A stretch of DNA of 5,279 nucleotides from assembly GCA_900769985.1 (NCBI GenBank), contig CAAGIS010000023.1:1-5279 (forward strand), read 5' to 3'. Of this stretch, positions 4,882 through 5,279 are shown piece after piece. The notes under the pieces are model-generated. The model did not search any database and was not told the origin of the DNA. It saw nothing but the letters and a program-made list of their open reading frames with translations. Both the position numbers and the translations under genes were made by a program. Source of the DNA: Spirochaetia bacterium (lineage in GTDB: Bacteria; Spirochaetota; Spirochaetia; Treponematales; Treponemataceae). The number at the start of each line of letters is the position of its first letter. Position 1 is the stretch's first letter.

Positions 4882-5279
4882 ATGCTCTACCGACAAAAGA
4901 AAGACACCTATATCCGCGATTATGACGGGGCAGGCTATATCACTTCAACAGGAGTTTTTAACGACCGAATGGTAAACGAAAGCGGCACTGTTTTTCTTTG
5001 CGCTTTGAGCCGTGAACCACAAACTTTAGACCAGCTTGCAGAAAAAATCATTAAATCATTTGTTGATGTTGATAAAGAAACAATCAAAAAAGATGCCGAA
5101 GAATTTTATGAAACTTTGATTGAAGACGGATTTATTATCAAAGGTGAAACTAAAGAAGAACTTGATGCCAAAGATACTGGCTTTACATACAATGCAGTTC
5201 TGCCAAAAACAGAAAGGGAAGATTTTACTCCAACCATTCAGCGGGCAGATTCCGATACTCAGGAATTTCTGGAAAAACA
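4882..5279 (+). CDS. PqqD-like RRE protein, probable N-terminus of a radical SAM peptide maturase (partial)
   Basis: The gene runs off the right edge and 132 residues are visible. Residues about 1-86 match the PqqD/RRE pattern. Strands come first (YIRDYDGAGYIT), then a VNESGTVFLCALSREP segment equivalent to the LNxTGxxIWxLLxG motif. Helices follow, TLDQLAEKIIKSF and ETIKKDAEEFYETLIEDGFI, equivalent to the usual TVEEIAxxL and DVxxFLxxLxxxGLI. This winged-helix fold binds RiPP leader peptides. Residues 87-132 are a polar linker. Fusions of this kind usually continue into a radical SAM domain with CxxxCxxC and often a SPASM domain. Neither is visible here, so the enzyme activity is inferred. The ATG at 4882 has AGGA six bases upstream. 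An in-frame ATG at 4867 has no ribosome site. A stand-alone PqqD-type chaperone would be about 90 residues, so the continuing frame favours the fusion. Confidence 0.82.
   Translation, partial: MLYRQKKDTYIRDYDGAGYITSTGVFNDRMVNESGTVFLCALSREPQTLDQLAEKIIKSFVDVDKETIKKDAEEFYETLIEDGFIIKGETKEELDAKDTGFTYNAVLPKTEREDFTPTIQRADSDTQEFLEK

Overview
The window is low-GC, gene-dense bacterial DNA. It has good Shine-Dalgarno sites before some genes and sigma70-like TATAAT boxes. The gene style and a degenerate 5S-rRNA-like scrap suggest a host-associated anaerobe. I lean towards a Treponema-like spirochaete, but a clostridial Firmicute cannot be excluded and nothing here is diagnostic.

Layout: (1) Positions 1-402 (+) hold the 3' end of an unrecognised coding region that appears to be split between two reading frames. 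(2) Positions 409-2701 (-) form a compact three-gene operon. It encodes a two-TM histidine kinase of the HisKA_3 (NarX/DegS-like) type, a LuxR/NarL-type response regulator whose start lies inside the kinase gene, and a small membrane protein resembling an ECF-transporter S component. (3) Positions 2782-4098 (-) encode an AAA_14/DUF4143 ATPase with a PD-(D/E)XK-like C-terminal end. It probably starts 16 codons inside the longest open frame and may be translated from a leaderless mRNA. (4) Positions 4099-4407 are intergenic. They hold the ATPase promoter with a tandem direct repeat, a possible 5S-rRNA remnant, two adjacent palindromes and a promoter facing right. (5) Positions 4408-5279 (+) are the start of a RiPP (ribosomally made, modified peptide) cluster. 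It has a 40-aa precursor with three cysteines in its last 19 residues, a strong hairpin, a 63-aa protein of unknown function, and the first 132 residues of a protein that begins with a PqqD-like RiPP recognition element. The radical SAM part expected to follow lies beyond the window.

The most interesting link is regulatory. The palindrome GGGAAA-N2-TTTCCC occurs once just upstream of the two-component operon and once upstream of the RiPP precursor promoter. Read in the direction of the downstream gene, the two copies match at 13 of 14 positions. This makes it plausible, though unproven, that the response regulator controls both its own operon and the peptide cluster. The copy before the kinase could instead be a terminator for the ATPase gene.
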